From Lachnospiraceae bacterium (GTDB lineage Bacteria > Bacillota > Clostridia > Lachnospirales > Lachnospiraceae), in NCBI GenBank assembly GCA_910575255.1, contig CAJTEM010000009.1:1-64000 (forward strand): DNA of 64,000 bases. The letters run 5' to 3'. The notes below the pieces were generated by a model that was not told where the DNA came from, ran no database searches, and worked only from the letters and a program-made list of their open reading frames with translations. Below, piece after piece: positions 1 to 7,979 of the stretch (within the stretch, counting starts at the first letter, position 1; each line of letters begins with the position of its first letter). Position numbers and translations under genes: made by a program.

Positions 1-3
1 TTC

Positions 4-44
4 AATAAGATTTTTACTAACCGCCTAAAGTCAGTAATCTTATT
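4..44. terminator. Inverted repeat at left edge, possible terminator
   Basis: The arms AATAAGAT (4-11) and ATCTTATT (37-44) form a hairpin with further pairing inside (TACT/AGTA). It could end a gene lying to the left of the window. The T-rich flank is weak on either strand, so the role is uncertain. Confidence 0.3.
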
Positions 45-164
45 TTACTCTGAGGTATTTTTTTCTCAACCTTCTTTCTTGGAATTTCCTATATTTAAAT
101 TATACAGGAAGCTCCTTTTGATTGGTTGTTTTGTTGTTTGCGTTGTTTGATCTTATGATGGTAT

Positions 165-300
165 TATATAACGATATTGTTATATTGTAAATATCGGAAT
201 AGTACACAGATATATAACGATATCGTATTCTATTTTTATTCACTTTATGTAACGTTATCGTTATATTGACTTTTTCATCCCACTATGATATCGTTATATA
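165..300. promoter_or_regulatory. Cluster of TAACGATATCGTTA-type operators upstream of the RHH gene
   Basis: Four copies of a 14-18 bp palindrome related to TAACGATATCGTTA lie in 135 bp: about 168-183, 214-228, 249-266 and 286-300 (the last a half-to-full site). They sit just upstream of the ribbon-helix-helix gene at 327. RHH regulators commonly bind arrays of short palindromes and repress their own promoter, so these are inferred operators. Two more copies lie downstream of the gene. Confidence 0.6.
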
Positions 301-326
301 TAAATATACAAGAGGAGGGAATATTC

Positions 327-521
327 ATGGAAGAAAAGAAAAAGGTATCCAAGGCCCAAATGAAAGCAACCTCAGAATATGAAAAAAGAAATTATGATAA
401 AGTATTAGTAAGATTTCCCAAAGGAACCAAAGATAAAATCGCGGAAACTGGTATATCACTAAATGGTTTTATTGTTTCTGCTGTAAATGAGAAATTAGAA
501 CATAATAATCAGAAAATATAG
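327..521 (+). CDS. Arc/CopG-like ribbon-helix-helix DNA-binding protein
   Basis: A 64-residue basic protein. The start at 327 is chosen because AGAGGAGGG lies about 8 bases upstream; an upstream in-frame ATG at 285 has no such site and would run through an operator. The segment NYDKVLVRFPKG looks like the DNA-contacting beta strand of an RHH protein, followed by two helices with the conserved LNGFIV stretch typical of Arc-like proteins of plasmids and integrative elements. The gene is flanked on both sides by copies of one palindrome, which suggests autoregulation or a partition/replication-control role. A clear terminator follows directly. Functional assignment is by fold and context only. 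Confidence 0.75.
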   Translation: MEEKKKVSKAQMKATSEYEKRNYDKVLVRFPKGTKDKIAETGISLNGFIVSAVNEKLEHNNQKI

Positions 522-549
522 AGCATTTCTGTATGCTCTTATTTTTTTG
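521..549 (+). terminator. Rho-independent terminator of the RHH gene
   Basis: GAGCAT (521-526) pairs with ATGCTC (533-538) and is followed by TTATTTTTTT. It directly abuts the stop codon of the RHH gene. Confidence 0.8.
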
Positions 550-558
550 TGTATTTTG

Positions 559-622
559 AATAACGCTAGCGTTATATATTTGTGTGTTATTCCGATATTT
601 ACTTTATAACGATATCGTTATA
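559..622. promoter_or_regulatory. Two further RHH-type operator palindromes
   Basis: TAACGCTAGCGTTA (561-574) and the perfect palindrome TATAACGATATCGTTATA (605-622) repeat the motif found upstream of the RHH gene. Their position before the next small genes suggests that the same regulator also controls the downstream transcript. Confidence 0.55.
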
Positions 623-725
623 TAATATCCTTAACAACACATCAACAGCACCTTGATAATTGAATAGACTTTACACTTTGGATGTGATACAATATCCTTA
701 GTTGGAAGAAGGGAGGCATTTCTGA

Positions 726-986
726 ATAAGTGATAATGAGTTGTTGCTTGCTATGTCTGAGATGCTTGACAAAAAATTGAAATCGGTCAACGATAGACTG
801 AAAAAAAATTGAACTTACTCAAAAAACAACATTTTACCACGATTACAAAATATAGAAAGTTGCTATACCACTACATACAAAAGATATTAATCAGGAATTG
901 AACAAATTGAGTCCATGCAAGCTGATATTGATATCATTAAAAAGGTTGTAGCAGAGCATAACGAAAAGTTGCAAATGTTAACGTGA
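726..986 (+). pseudogene. Decayed small coiled-coil protein of mobile elements
   Basis: Reading across the damage gives a protein starting SDNELLLAMSEML, then a segment like ILPRLQNIES, then MQADIDIIKKVVAEHNEKLQ. I recognise this as a small family common in clostridial mobile elements. The expected start codon is ATA (726). Two compensating single-base changes occur in the A-runs near 801-808 and 821-826, and an in-frame TAA lies at 888-890. A good Shine-Dalgarno (GGGAGG, about 710-716) survives upstream. The next gene has the same N-terminal pattern, so this looks like a neighbouring paralogue that has died. Confidence 0.65.
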
Positions 987-1024
987 TTAAAAGACTTCAT
1001 TAAAAATAAAGGGGGGAGGAAATA

Positions 1025-1294
1025 ATGACAGATAGGGAGTTATTGGAAGCATTATATAATGACATGCAAACTCTCAAGCAAAAGGTCACCGGACTGGAAA
1101 TGATGCTTGAAAATGAAACCAATCATAATATACAGCTTTTAGCAGAAAATCATATGAATTTAGTTGATAAACTCAATCAAGCAATAAAAGTACAGGACAA
1201 ATCACTTTTATATGAAGTACAAGTATCTAGCTTGAAAATGAAAGTAGAACGTCTTGAAAAAGAAATAGCAGAAATAAAGTCAAAAATCGCATAA
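1025..1294 (+). CDS. Small coiled-coil protein of unknown function
   Basis: An 89-residue protein preceded by GGGGGGAGGA. It begins MTDRELLEALY and is almost entirely heptad-patterned helix, with a strong coiled coil from about residue 62 to the end (LKMKVERLEKEIAEIKSK). No catalytic or metal motif is visible. Related small proteins occur near replication or integration modules in clostridial mobile elements, where their role is unknown. It lies between a decayed relative and a J-domain gene, all on the same strand. Confidence 0.6.
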   Translation: MTDRELLEALYNDMQTLKQKVTGLEMMLENETNHNIQLLAENHMNLVDKLNQAIKVQDKSLLYEVQVSSLKMKVERLEKEIAEIKSKIA

Positions 1295-1310
1295 CCAATC
1301 ACATCATAAC

Positions 1311-1356
1311 AAAGTGTAAGGTCTATTGAATTATCAAGGGGCTTTACACTTTTTAT
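1311..1356 (+). terminator. Terminator-like hairpin after the coiled-coil gene
   Basis: AAAGTGTAAGG pairs with CTTTACACTTT, and the right arm runs into TTTTTATT. A similar hairpin with AAAGTGTA in its left arm follows the J-domain gene. Confidence 0.5.
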
Positions 1357-1373
1357 TGTGGAGGTTATAGGAT

Positions 1374-1907
1374 ATGGCAAAATACTTTAAGGATATTGAG
1401 ACATTGGAGCAGTTAAGGAAACAATACAGGGACTTACTCAAGAAGTATCACCCGGACAATGCACATGGTAGCACGGAAGCTACTCAGGAGATCAACTCAG
1501 AATATGATCGGTTATTTCGGATGCTGAAAGACAGACATGATCATATGAATGCTGGTAGCAAAGATGGGAAATCTAAAACAGACTTTGACAGTATGAAATA
1601 TGACTTTACAGAAGACGCAAAGCTTAGAGATGTATTACAGAATATCATTACATTTGATGGAATCAATATTGAGATTGTCGGATGCTGGATATGGGTAGAT
1701 GGTAATACCTATGCCTATAAAGCTATTTTAAAGGAATTTGGCTTTAAATGGGCAGGTGAGAAAAAGAAATGGTATTTTCACACAGAAGCATTCAGGAAAA
1801 GAAGCAATAGGAAGCTGAGCATGGAAGATATCAGGAACTATTACGGAAGTACAGAGGTCGAGACAAGCAGAGGAAAGGCAATGAGATTGCAACAGGCATA
1901 TGCATAA
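1374..1907 (+). CDS. J-domain (DnaJ-like) protein of a mobile element
   Basis: A 177-residue protein. Residues 1-55 resemble a shortened J domain: a basic helix (LRKQYRDLLKKY) followed by the diagnostic HPD tripeptide at 26-28 and a second helix. J domains stimulate the ATPase of Hsp70/DnaK. The remainder (about 90-177) has aromatic-rich segments such as CWIWVDGNTY and GFKWAGEKKKWYF that I do not recognise as a named domain. There is no G/F region and no zinc finger, so it is not the housekeeping DnaJ. Similar proteins accompany clostridial plasmid-like elements. GGAGG lies just upstream of the start. Confidence 0.65.
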   Translation: MAKYFKDIETLEQLRKQYRDLLKKYHPDNAHGSTEATQEINSEYDRLFRMLKDRHDHMNAGSKDGKSKTDFDSMKYDFTEDAKLRDVLQNIITFDGINIEIVGCWIWVDGNTYAYKAILKEFGFKWAGEKKKWYFHTEAFRKRSNRKLSMEDIRNYYGSTEVETSRGKAMRLQQAYA

Positions 1908-2366
1908 ATTGGTGTCAGGGTATGGTTAGTAAGGATGATTGATTGGGACTGAAGGGAGTATTGGGAGTATAAAGTGTAGAGGCTATGAGATTATTGCTGC
2001 TCATGGCCTTTACTTTGTGATTGATTCATTGTGATTATAAGGATACTAAATGATTTTAAGCCTAAATTCGGCTTGTAATGGTGTTAGTGGAAAGAATATA
2101 GGGTAGCGGTCAAAAGTGGCTATAATGGCCTGCTAAATATGTTATAACGAGCTTATATGATGGGGATATAGGGCAGCAGGAGGTAAGGTATACTCCCGGT
2201 AGGTTTACATTTTATTTTTAATGCTTTAATTCATGAAAGTGTGTATCTGATCTTCCCACATATCATCTTTAATTTTCAACCTACCGAACTACCCAGGGGG
2301 ATAGGTTTACACTACCTTCCTAAGTGTCTATATAAGGGTATACCCTTAGTTAATAGACACTCAATT
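1908..2366. other. Non-coding stretch with two hairpins
   Basis: No convincing gene is seen. A hairpin at 1969-2018 pairs ATAAAGTGTAGAGGCTATGAG-like and CTCATGGCCTTTAC-like arms and probably terminates the J-domain transcript. A second (2323-2361) has AGTGTCTAT/ATAGACACT outer arms around the inner palindrome AAGGGTATACCCTT and lies just past the stop of the next minus-strand gene. The phrase TAGGTTTACA occurs twice (about 2200 and 2300). Confidence 0.5.
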
Positions 2367-3227
2367 TTATTCTTTACATCCATTTTCTCTGAATATATCA
2401 AATAATCTTCCCACAAAGCTAAATATAAGCCTAAACACTATAATATTTATTATTATAATGGCAGGAATCTTTTTCAAATTATTTTGCATAAATGGTAATA
2501 ATATCAATACAAAGCACAAGCCCAAACATAATTGGCAAAACCATTTACATATATCGATTAGTTCCTTAATATCATATTGATTTTGCACATCAAAAAAATG
2601 ACTAGGATCTATTTTAATCTCAAAATTTTCTTTACGCCAAATCTTGCTCTCAAAAACCAATTTTGTTTGATTAAAAATATAATATCCTTTACATTTTATA
2701 AGTATTTTATTATGTTCTGTATCCATATTACAGCCAAAATCTTTATCATCTAATTTAAGTCTATTAATTTTTTTATCTTTAACTAATTTAAAATTTTTGT
2801 TACTCGATTCTATCTCATAAACTATTTCTATTTCATTTCTTTTCAAATTTAAATCCGTCAATTTAACAATACCATCTTTTGATTCATATGTAGCATTTAC
2901 TAACTGAATATTTCTTTCATCTATCCAAAATAAGTTTGAATGAAAAAGGGAAATAATTGTATTTATAAACAGCATTCTTGCTGCCTTCAAATCATACAAT
3001 TTCAAATCAGGGTATTTAAAGCCAAACAGCACCCTCAAAACAACAGGGCTTTTTCTTACACAGTCATATAACGATAATCCGCTAATTCTGCTAATAATCA
3101 AACTATAAATAGTCATGCCTCCCAGCCCGTAAAACAGGGAAAATGACAATAGTATTTTAATATTAACCAAAACAGTTGCTAATATATCTTTATAATTTAA
3201 ACTTATATATAATATCATTTTTTCCAT
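2367..3227 (-). CDS. Membrane protein of unknown function, paired with a DUF6414-like gene
   Basis: A 286-residue protein, very AT-rich. Hydrophobic segments lie near residues 17-48 and at about 230-248 and 254-273. The middle (about 70-220) is hydrophilic and beta-rich, with many Asn and Lys residues. That layout would place the middle domain on one side of the membrane, anchored at both ends. No catalytic motif is recognised. It begins 43 bases after the stop of the upstream gene on the same strand, so the two are probably co-transcribed. Candidate roles include an anti-phage or competition effector, but this is inference from accessory location only. Confidence 0.5.
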   Translation of the reverse strand: MEKMILYISLNYKDILATVLVNIKILLSFSLFYGLGGMTIYSLIISRISGLSLYDCVRKSPVVLRVLFGFKYPDLKLYDLKAARMLFINTIISLFHSNLFWIDERNIQLVNATYESKDGIVKLTDLNLKRNEIEIVYEIESSNKNFKLVKDKKINRLKLDDKDFGCNMDTEHNKILIKCKGYYIFNQTKLVFESKIWRKENFEIKIDPSHFFDVQNQYDIKELIDICKWFCQLCLGLCFVLILLPFMQNNLKKIPAIIIINIIVFRLIFSFVGRLFDIFRENGCKE

Positions 3228-3270
3228 TGCATACTATAACCCCATTTATTTTAAGAAAGCTTGTATTTTT

Positions 3271-4002
3271 TTATTGATACATTGCAATTATTTCAATTAC
3301 ATAATAATCATCATCTGCCAAAATAGCTTCTAATTCTTTAGGCTTATCCTTCGCTAACAGTTTTCTAAGTTGTCTATTTAAAGTAATATAGTCCTTCAAA
3401 GGATCATAAATAGCTTTATTTTTACTCGTTTTATTCGTCGATATCATTCTTGCTAAAACAGTAATTTCAATATTTTCATAGTCTTCCAATTCCACATAGT
3501 CAATTTTAAGTTTACCAATATCTATTTTGGCACTTAAAAGATTACCATCCAATTCCATTAATAATGGAATTCTGGGAAATTTATCTTCAAGCAATGCTGC
3601 AAATTCTTCATTTTTACCAATAAAAAACTTTTTGTACTTATGTATTGTTTCTGAAATATCGAATCCTTCTGGTATTTCCAATATTCCATCAAATTTAATT
3701 ATATACCCTCTAGGAATTGTACTGATATCACATTGCTCTGAAACAGTAAAATCCAAGTAATCAATCTGTTTTTCATTTAACACACGCTCAAATTCATTGC
3801 ATTCCAAAAGTAAACTATTTTGTATTTCTGCACTATAACTCCTATTTGCTTTAATAGAAGCATTTACAATAGAAATACCTGCAGCTCCCACTTTATCATC
3901 AGAAACTTCTATTTGATTAATTTTGATGTTCTTTTTACCAAGTAATGCAGATTTATATTCATTAATCTTCTCCTCATCAAAATAGATTACTTTTCCAAAC
4001 AT
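3271..4002 (-). CDS. DUF6414-like protein
   Basis: A 243-residue soluble protein starting MFGKVIYFDEEKINEY, which resembles the N-terminus of the poorly characterised DUF6414 family as I remember it. I have not checked this against a profile. The body alternates strands and helices, with a long C-terminal acidic and basic segment (LRKLLAKDKPKELEAILADD). There is no signal peptide or membrane segment. The start is supported by TGGAG about 7 bases upstream. It is the first gene of a two-gene minus-strand unit with the membrane protein below. Confidence 0.5.
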   Translation of the reverse strand: MFGKVIYFDEEKINEYKSALLGKKNIKINQIEVSDDKVGAAGISIVNASIKANRSYSAEIQNSLLLECNEFERVLNEKQIDYLDFTVSEQCDISTIPRGYIIKFDGILEIPEGFDISETIHKYKKFFIGKNEEFAALLEDKFPRIPLLMELDGNLLSAKIDIGKLKIDYVELEDYENIEITVLARMISTNKTSKNKAIYDPLKDYITLNRQLRKLLAKDKPKELEAILADDDYYVIEIIAMYQ

Positions 4003-4103
4003 TTTTTCGCTCCATTTCTTTCCTTAGTTCTACCACAATGTCGCCAAATTCTTTTGGCAATATAATACCACAATCATACTCTAATTTCCATATTTTTACA
4101 AAA

Positions 4104-4153
4104 ATCGAAAAAAATAAGGACATACCAGATTTCTCTATCCGATATGCCCTTAT
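4104..4153 (-). terminator. Terminator of the HNH/AP2-like gene
   Basis: On the minus strand, ATAAGGGCATA (4143-4153) pairs with TATGTCCTTAT (4114-4124) and is followed by a run of seven Ts. It lies 6 bases past the stop codon of the gene above. Confidence 0.75.
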
Positions 4154-4159
4154 CATCAT

Positions 4160-5449
4160 CTAATCCCCCATCTCTATCTTCCAATTCACCATTGCTTCAT
4201 ATACCTTATCCGGCATTTGACCTTGGTACTGTTCCGCTACACTCTTAATAGAATTCTCTTTATATTCTTTGTATTGCGCAAATGCCTCTTCAGCCGTATC
4301 AAATGTCCCCAGCTTCTTTTGACTCCCCATAAATGACATTTCAGCCCGGTATTTTTCCTTACTCTTATCATAGTGGATTCCTAAAGGCAATGCACCCCTA
4401 CTTTTCTTACCGCTAAGAAAGAGTGTATTAACTGAATGAGGGACAAAGCAGCAGGTCTCAGGACTATATACTTTATTACCCTTCCACAAAATATCCTTAT
4501 CCAAATCCAAAGGCATATCATAACTCTTATTCTGATCACACCATACTTTAAAATTACTATAATTCAGCCATTCTTCACAGACTTTACATCCCTTATATTG
4601 CGGCTGTCTCTTATGAAATTTCTCATTATAACAGCGGTTCAGCATGTCACACCATCTATGATAGGATTTTGATGTACAGTCCACATTTTCACTTCCATGA
4701 TATCCCCTCTTACATACGGTAGGCCTCATTGCTCTTTTGCTCCAGTCGTCGGGTTTAAACCGGATATCATTCATTACCTTTACAATAAATTCTTCGGAAT
4801 CATTCCCAGTCTTATTAAAATGATTCTTAACTATCCGGTACTGTTCCTGATTCAATGGATATAAATTTCTATAATAGCAGTCTTCCTTATCATACCCACT
4901 ATGCCATACGTAACTATTATTTTCTTTATCTGGATTTACAATAAACTCCTCTACTACCGCTTTCGCCGCATATAAAGGAACCGTCTTATATATCCACCTG
5001 CCATCCAAAAATATATTCTTTTTCAGGGAATAACGTAGAAATCCATAACTATCATAACCGCCTTGCAGCAGATTATATCTGCTATCAGAAAACCGGATCA
5101 CTCTTCCATAATTTGATATCCATGCATTTTTATAATCCATTAACTTTACGAAAATTTCATCTGTCCCTAAAGGAATTATATCAATTTCTGAAATATCCAA
5201 GATTCTCTCTGGCTTTATTTCTTTATATTTCCTCTGAACTAATATCTCAAGATTGTCTGAAAACTCAACCATATCCTTTTTTTCCAGATATTCCCGTTGA
5301 TATTTATACTCAAATTCTTTGCATTGGCTCAGATAATAAGGATGACAATGCTGCCCTTTAACTAACCGGAACTTCTTAATAGGTAATATCCTGCCGCATT
5401 TCTTACATTGTTTCGATTCTTCGTTCATAATACTTTCTGTAATATTCAT
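4160..5449 (-). CDS. Zinc-finger / HNH-like protein with C-terminal AP2-type DNA-binding domain
   Basis: A 429-residue protein. The N-terminus has a CxxC pair (C15, C18) and a further Cys/His group (H34, C35, C43) consistent with a zinc knuckle. The middle contains an HNH-like region around residues 270-320 (YHRWCDMLNRCY, then CKVCEEWLNYSNFKVWC), as seen in phage HNH and homing-type proteins. The last 75 residues (GIHYDKSKEKYRA, then LGTFDTAEEAFAQY) match the three-stranded AP2 fold used by mobile endonucleases to bind DNA. It is a single-gene unit with its own terminator, so it may be a free-standing selfish endonuclease. Confidence 0.6.
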   Translation of the reverse strand: MNITESIMNEESKQCKKCGRILPIKKFRLVKGQHCHPYYLSQCKEFEYKYQREYLEKKDMVEFSDNLEILVQRKYKEIKPERILDISEIDIIPLGTDEIFVKLMDYKNAWISNYGRVIRFSDSRYNLLQGGYDSYGFLRYSLKKNIFLDGRWIYKTVPLYAAKAVVEEFIVNPDKENNSYVWHSGYDKEDCYYRNLYPLNQEQYRIVKNHFNKTGNDSEEFIVKVMNDIRFKPDDWSKRAMRPTVCKRGYHGSENVDCTSKSYHRWCDMLNRCYNEKFHKRQPQYKGCKVCEEWLNYSNFKVWCDQNKSYDMPLDLDKDILWKGNKVYSPETCCFVPHSVNTLFLSGKKSRGALPLGIHYDKSKEKYRAEMSFMGSQKKLGTFDTAEEAFAQYKEYKENSIKSVAEQYQGQMPDKVYEAMVNWKIEMGD

Positions 5450-5617
5450 TTGATTTTAGACATTCCTTTCTAAAGATAATAGATAGCATTCACTCATAAA
5501 CAAACACTAAAAAAGAGAGCCTGAGCTGACTCCCTGATGTAATTCAAATATTCAATTGTAATATTTTTCGTTTTTAATAACTATTTCACATTCCTGTGTA
5601 ATCATGGCAGGATGACA

Positions 5618-5652
5618 CCCAAATAGGAAATACTAACTTTTCCTATTTTGGG
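5618..5652. terminator. Strong hairpin between accessory genes
   Basis: CCAAATAGGAAA (5619-5630) pairs with TTTCCTATTTTGG (5639-5651). It lies between two minus-strand genes, about 75 bases past the stop of the DUF2971 gene, and probably ends that transcript. Confidence 0.45.
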
Positions 5653-5724
5653 GGGAATGATAAACCATCTTCGCAATGAAAACAACTAACAACACTTTCT
5701 GTATGAACTTCTCACTCGAAATAT

Positions 5725-6561
5725 TTATCTTATTCGTAGTGCACTTTCTCGACATGCCGCCTTAGGACAATACTGTGCCAATAATGCTTGTGCTATATAT
5801 TTTTCAGCTTCACTCATTTTAGGCCCCAGAAGAATTTCTATATCACTTAATGCATCATCAGATATATCCAAAAACAATCGCTCATATAAAGGTTTTAAAT
5901 TTCTATCTTCTATTCGTCTAATTATTTCCTGCTGTTTTTCCCATGAGGGTGGATTTGCATCTTGTATCCCCATAGGGCATAATGTAATAATATATCTCCA
6001 TTCCCTTTGAAATTTCCAATTTTTACGTTTAAATCTCCCTATATCTTGAAACGAATAATTTACTTCTATATTTTTATTCCTTATTTCTTCCATATCCTTT
6101 AATTCTAAAAATTCTTGTATTGCTCCATCAAAAGACTCTGTTCTAATTTGGGGAAATAATTTATTATTGTCTTCTGTATATTCAACTTTGACCAAATGAG
6201 GAGCTGTAGGAACTATGCTAGCTTTATTCTCATCAAAAATTTTTTTCATATTAATATAAGTTTCAATATCCTCACCTAAATAAAATTGTCCCTTTTGATA
6301 CTTTCGTTTTTTAAAAGGAAACTTAGGCATTCGAATTCTAACACCATGCATATTAGGCGTGTACATATTCCATAACGGTATCGATTCCTCTTCGTCATCA
6401 GTCCAACAACTAACATACACGAATTTGCCAAATTCCCCCATATCTCTGGTTTCTGCTTCTTCAATATCATCAACATAAGACAAATTATTAAAACAAATTG
6501 TTTTATTATGAAGAATAAGTGCTAATGTGTCTAAACTCGTATAATGATATAAATATTCCAT
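5725..6561 (-). CDS. DUF2971 family protein
   Basis: A 278-residue protein. The N-terminus LYHYTSLDTLALILHNKTI followed by FNNLSYVDD and VYVSCWTDDEEESIPLWNMY is the typical opening of DUF2971, a family common in phage-defence and mobile regions. The HYTS motif with downstream conserved W and E residues resembles the NAD-binding start of ADP-ribosyltransferase-like folds, but that link is inference. The C-terminal third contains REWRYI, another family hallmark. AGAGGAGAT precedes the start. It stands alone, with no obvious antitoxin-sized partner beside it. Confidence 0.65.
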   Translation of the reverse strand: MEYLYHYTSLDTLALILHNKTICFNNLSYVDDIEEAETRDMGEFGKFVYVSCWTDDEEESIPLWNMYTPNMHGVRIRMPKFPFKKRKYQKGQFYLGEDIETYINMKKIFDENKASIVPTAPHLVKVEYTEDNNKLFPQIRTESFDGAIQEFLELKDMEEIRNKNIEVNYSFQDIGRFKRKNWKFQREWRYIITLCPMGIQDANPPSWEKQQEIIRRIEDRNLKPLYERLFLDISDDALSDIEILLGPKMSEAEKYIAQALLAQYCPKAACRESALRIR

Positions 6562-6795
6562 ACATATCTCCTCTTAATGTAACGTTTATTTCTCACCACA
6601 GATTCCACAAAACATCAAATATTATCTTGCGTTTCAAAAAATTACAGATCTGATTATATTATATGCAATCTATAGGAGATCTTCAATTAAATTTTTCATG
6701 ATAACTATGGTCAAAGCAGACCATTGATACAATTATTTCATCTGATATATGACCTTTCATTCCAGGTCTTTAAATTGCATCTGCTTATCTCCCCT

Positions 6796-6972
6796 TTAAT
6801 TATTTTCTCTTAATGGACACCATTCAGGGCTTGCTTTTGGCAGAAACCCAACACCCAGCTTTCCCATATCATCTACCCGGTCTTCATGGTCACAATAATA
6901 AATTCTGTTGTTGTAATCATACCCTTTCACAAAATCACATCCATTACATTTACGCTGATAACTATTATTCAT
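6796..6972 (-). CDS. Small Cys-rich protein, probable zinc binder
   Basis: A 58-residue protein when started at 6972, where AAAGGGGA lies about 7 bases upstream. A longer frame to 7068 has no ribosome-binding site and a low-complexity basic extension. The residues CNGCDF, YYCDH and WCPL give four cysteines and a histidine arranged like a small zinc-binding fold. Similar small Cys proteins are frequent in clostridial mobile elements. Function unknown. Confidence 0.5.
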   Translation of the reverse strand: MNNSYQRKCNGCDFVKGYDYNNRIYYCDHEDRVDDMGKLGVGFLPKASPEWCPLRENN

Positions 6973-7086
6973 TTTCTCTGTCCCCTTTATCTTTTCTGTT
7001 TGTTTTTTTCTTTTGCCTGCAATACAGTAGCCTATCCTTGTAATATACTCTATCCACTTCCATCTCAACTTTTCTCCTTTTATTGC

Positions 7087-7524
7087 TCATGTCCTTACAG
7101 GAATTCCATGCCTCTTTAAATATTGAATTGCTTCCTTAAGAAGCTCACCATTGTTTATAGTTTTGTCCATCGTATCATCCCATACATGGGGTTTATGGTC
7201 TGTCACTATCCCTCCATGAAGCCCTTCATTTGCCCATTTTGCCACCTGATATCCAGTTACTCCTCGATAGTTGTCCATAGCATCATAATCAATATACACC
7301 ATTGCCTTTACTCCATCCTCACATGGCCGGGCATCTACCTTCACTGCTGAATAAAGAAAATCCTTCGTCCTTTGATAAGACGAAGGTTCATATCCGGAAT
7401 AATAATCCTGTAGAAAATAGTTTAATGTTTCATATACTCTCTTCGCTAATTCATCCACCATTTTTGTCATAACCGGAAAAAGTGCCTTCTGCAGCTGGTT
7501 CATATTACTGATACGAATTGCCAT
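7087..7524 (-). CDS. Phage morphogenesis-like protein (HK97 gp10-type)
   Basis: A 145-residue protein with an amphipathic N-terminal helix (LFPVMTKMVDELAKRVYETL), then a YEPSSYQRTKDFLYSAV segment and a beta-rich C-terminus. This is the pattern of gp10-like head-tail morphogenesis proteins and of related proteins found on integrative elements. Its start codon overlaps the stop of the HU-like gene (TAATG), implying translational coupling. No other structural phage genes are present, so it is either a relic or has a different role in the element. Confidence 0.5.
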   Translation of the reverse strand: MAIRISNMNQLQKALFPVMTKMVDELAKRVYETLNYFLQDYYSGYEPSSYQRTKDFLYSAVKVDARPCEDGVKAMVYIDYDAMDNYRGVTGYQVAKWANEGLHGGIVTDHKPHVWDDTMDKTINNGELLKEAIQYLKRHGIPVRT

Positions 7525-7979
7525 TATTCTTCATCCTCCTCTTCTTCCATCCCTTCATTCTCCGGCAAGTATCCGTTATCTTTTAAAATTTTCATTTGCT
7601 GTTTACTGAATGGCAGCTTGTCCAATCCGTAAATCCCATTTTCCATATTTTTTAGCAGACGGCTGTTCATATGATCCCGCAGGGAGATACTCCGGTTTAT
7701 TTTTAGCTTGGTTGATGGTGGGTTTCCCCCTTCTTTATTACACATGGGAAGGTTGAATGTTCTCATATGGACTTTTATTTCTGGTACGATCATTCCAACC
7801 TTGTCTAATTTTATCTTTTCTCCATCTAACAATGCTTTCCGGCATTCGTCCATGTACATAGAAAGAATATTGCTAATTACCTGCCTGTTAAATATCTTTT
7901 TGTCATAGATATTGTCGCTCCTTTCACAGATCCGCTTCGCCATCTGGAAAGCCGACAATGTTTTTGATGTTTTTGCCAT
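7524..7979 (-). CDS. HU/IHF-like DNA-binding protein
   Basis: A 151-residue protein. Residues about 30-110 follow the HU fold: two helices (QVISNILSMYMDECRKALLDGEKIKL) lead to KVGMIVPEIKVHM, then an arm-like GGNPPSTKLKINRS segment and a closing helix. The C-terminus is a highly acidic tail (EEEEDEE). Such HU-like proteins often accompany mobile-element genes. AGAGGAGGAAC gives a strong ribosome-binding site. A promoter at 8439-8467 points toward it, but the RNA leader would be about 450 bases long. Confidence 0.55.
   Translation of the reverse strand: MAKTSKTLSAFQMAKRICERSDNIYDKKIFNRQVISNILSMYMDECRKALLDGEKIKLDKVGMIVPEIKVHMRTFNLPMCNKEGGNPPSTKLKINRSISLRDHMNSRLLKNMENGIYGLDKLPFSKQQMKILKDNGYLPENEGMEEEEDEE

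Larger units (their letters stand above)
651..1339. repeat. 29-bp inverted repeat pair bracketing two small genes
   Basis: The sequence at 651-679 (CCTTGATAATTGAATAGACT onward to ACACTTT) recurs in inverse complement at 1311-1339 with two mismatches. The pair encloses the decayed small gene and the intact coiled-coil gene. The right copy also pairs with the adjacent CTTTACACTTTTT (1342-1354) to give a terminator-like hairpin. This may be a remnant cassette or two copies of a related terminator. Confidence 0.5.

Noticed and set aside
3977-4159. A 60-residue minus-strand frame starting right after the HNH/AP2-like gene
   Set aside because: It translates the terminator hairpin and T-run (residues 1-25) and then the leader of the DUF6414-like gene. 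No ribosome-binding site other than the end of the previous gene is present.
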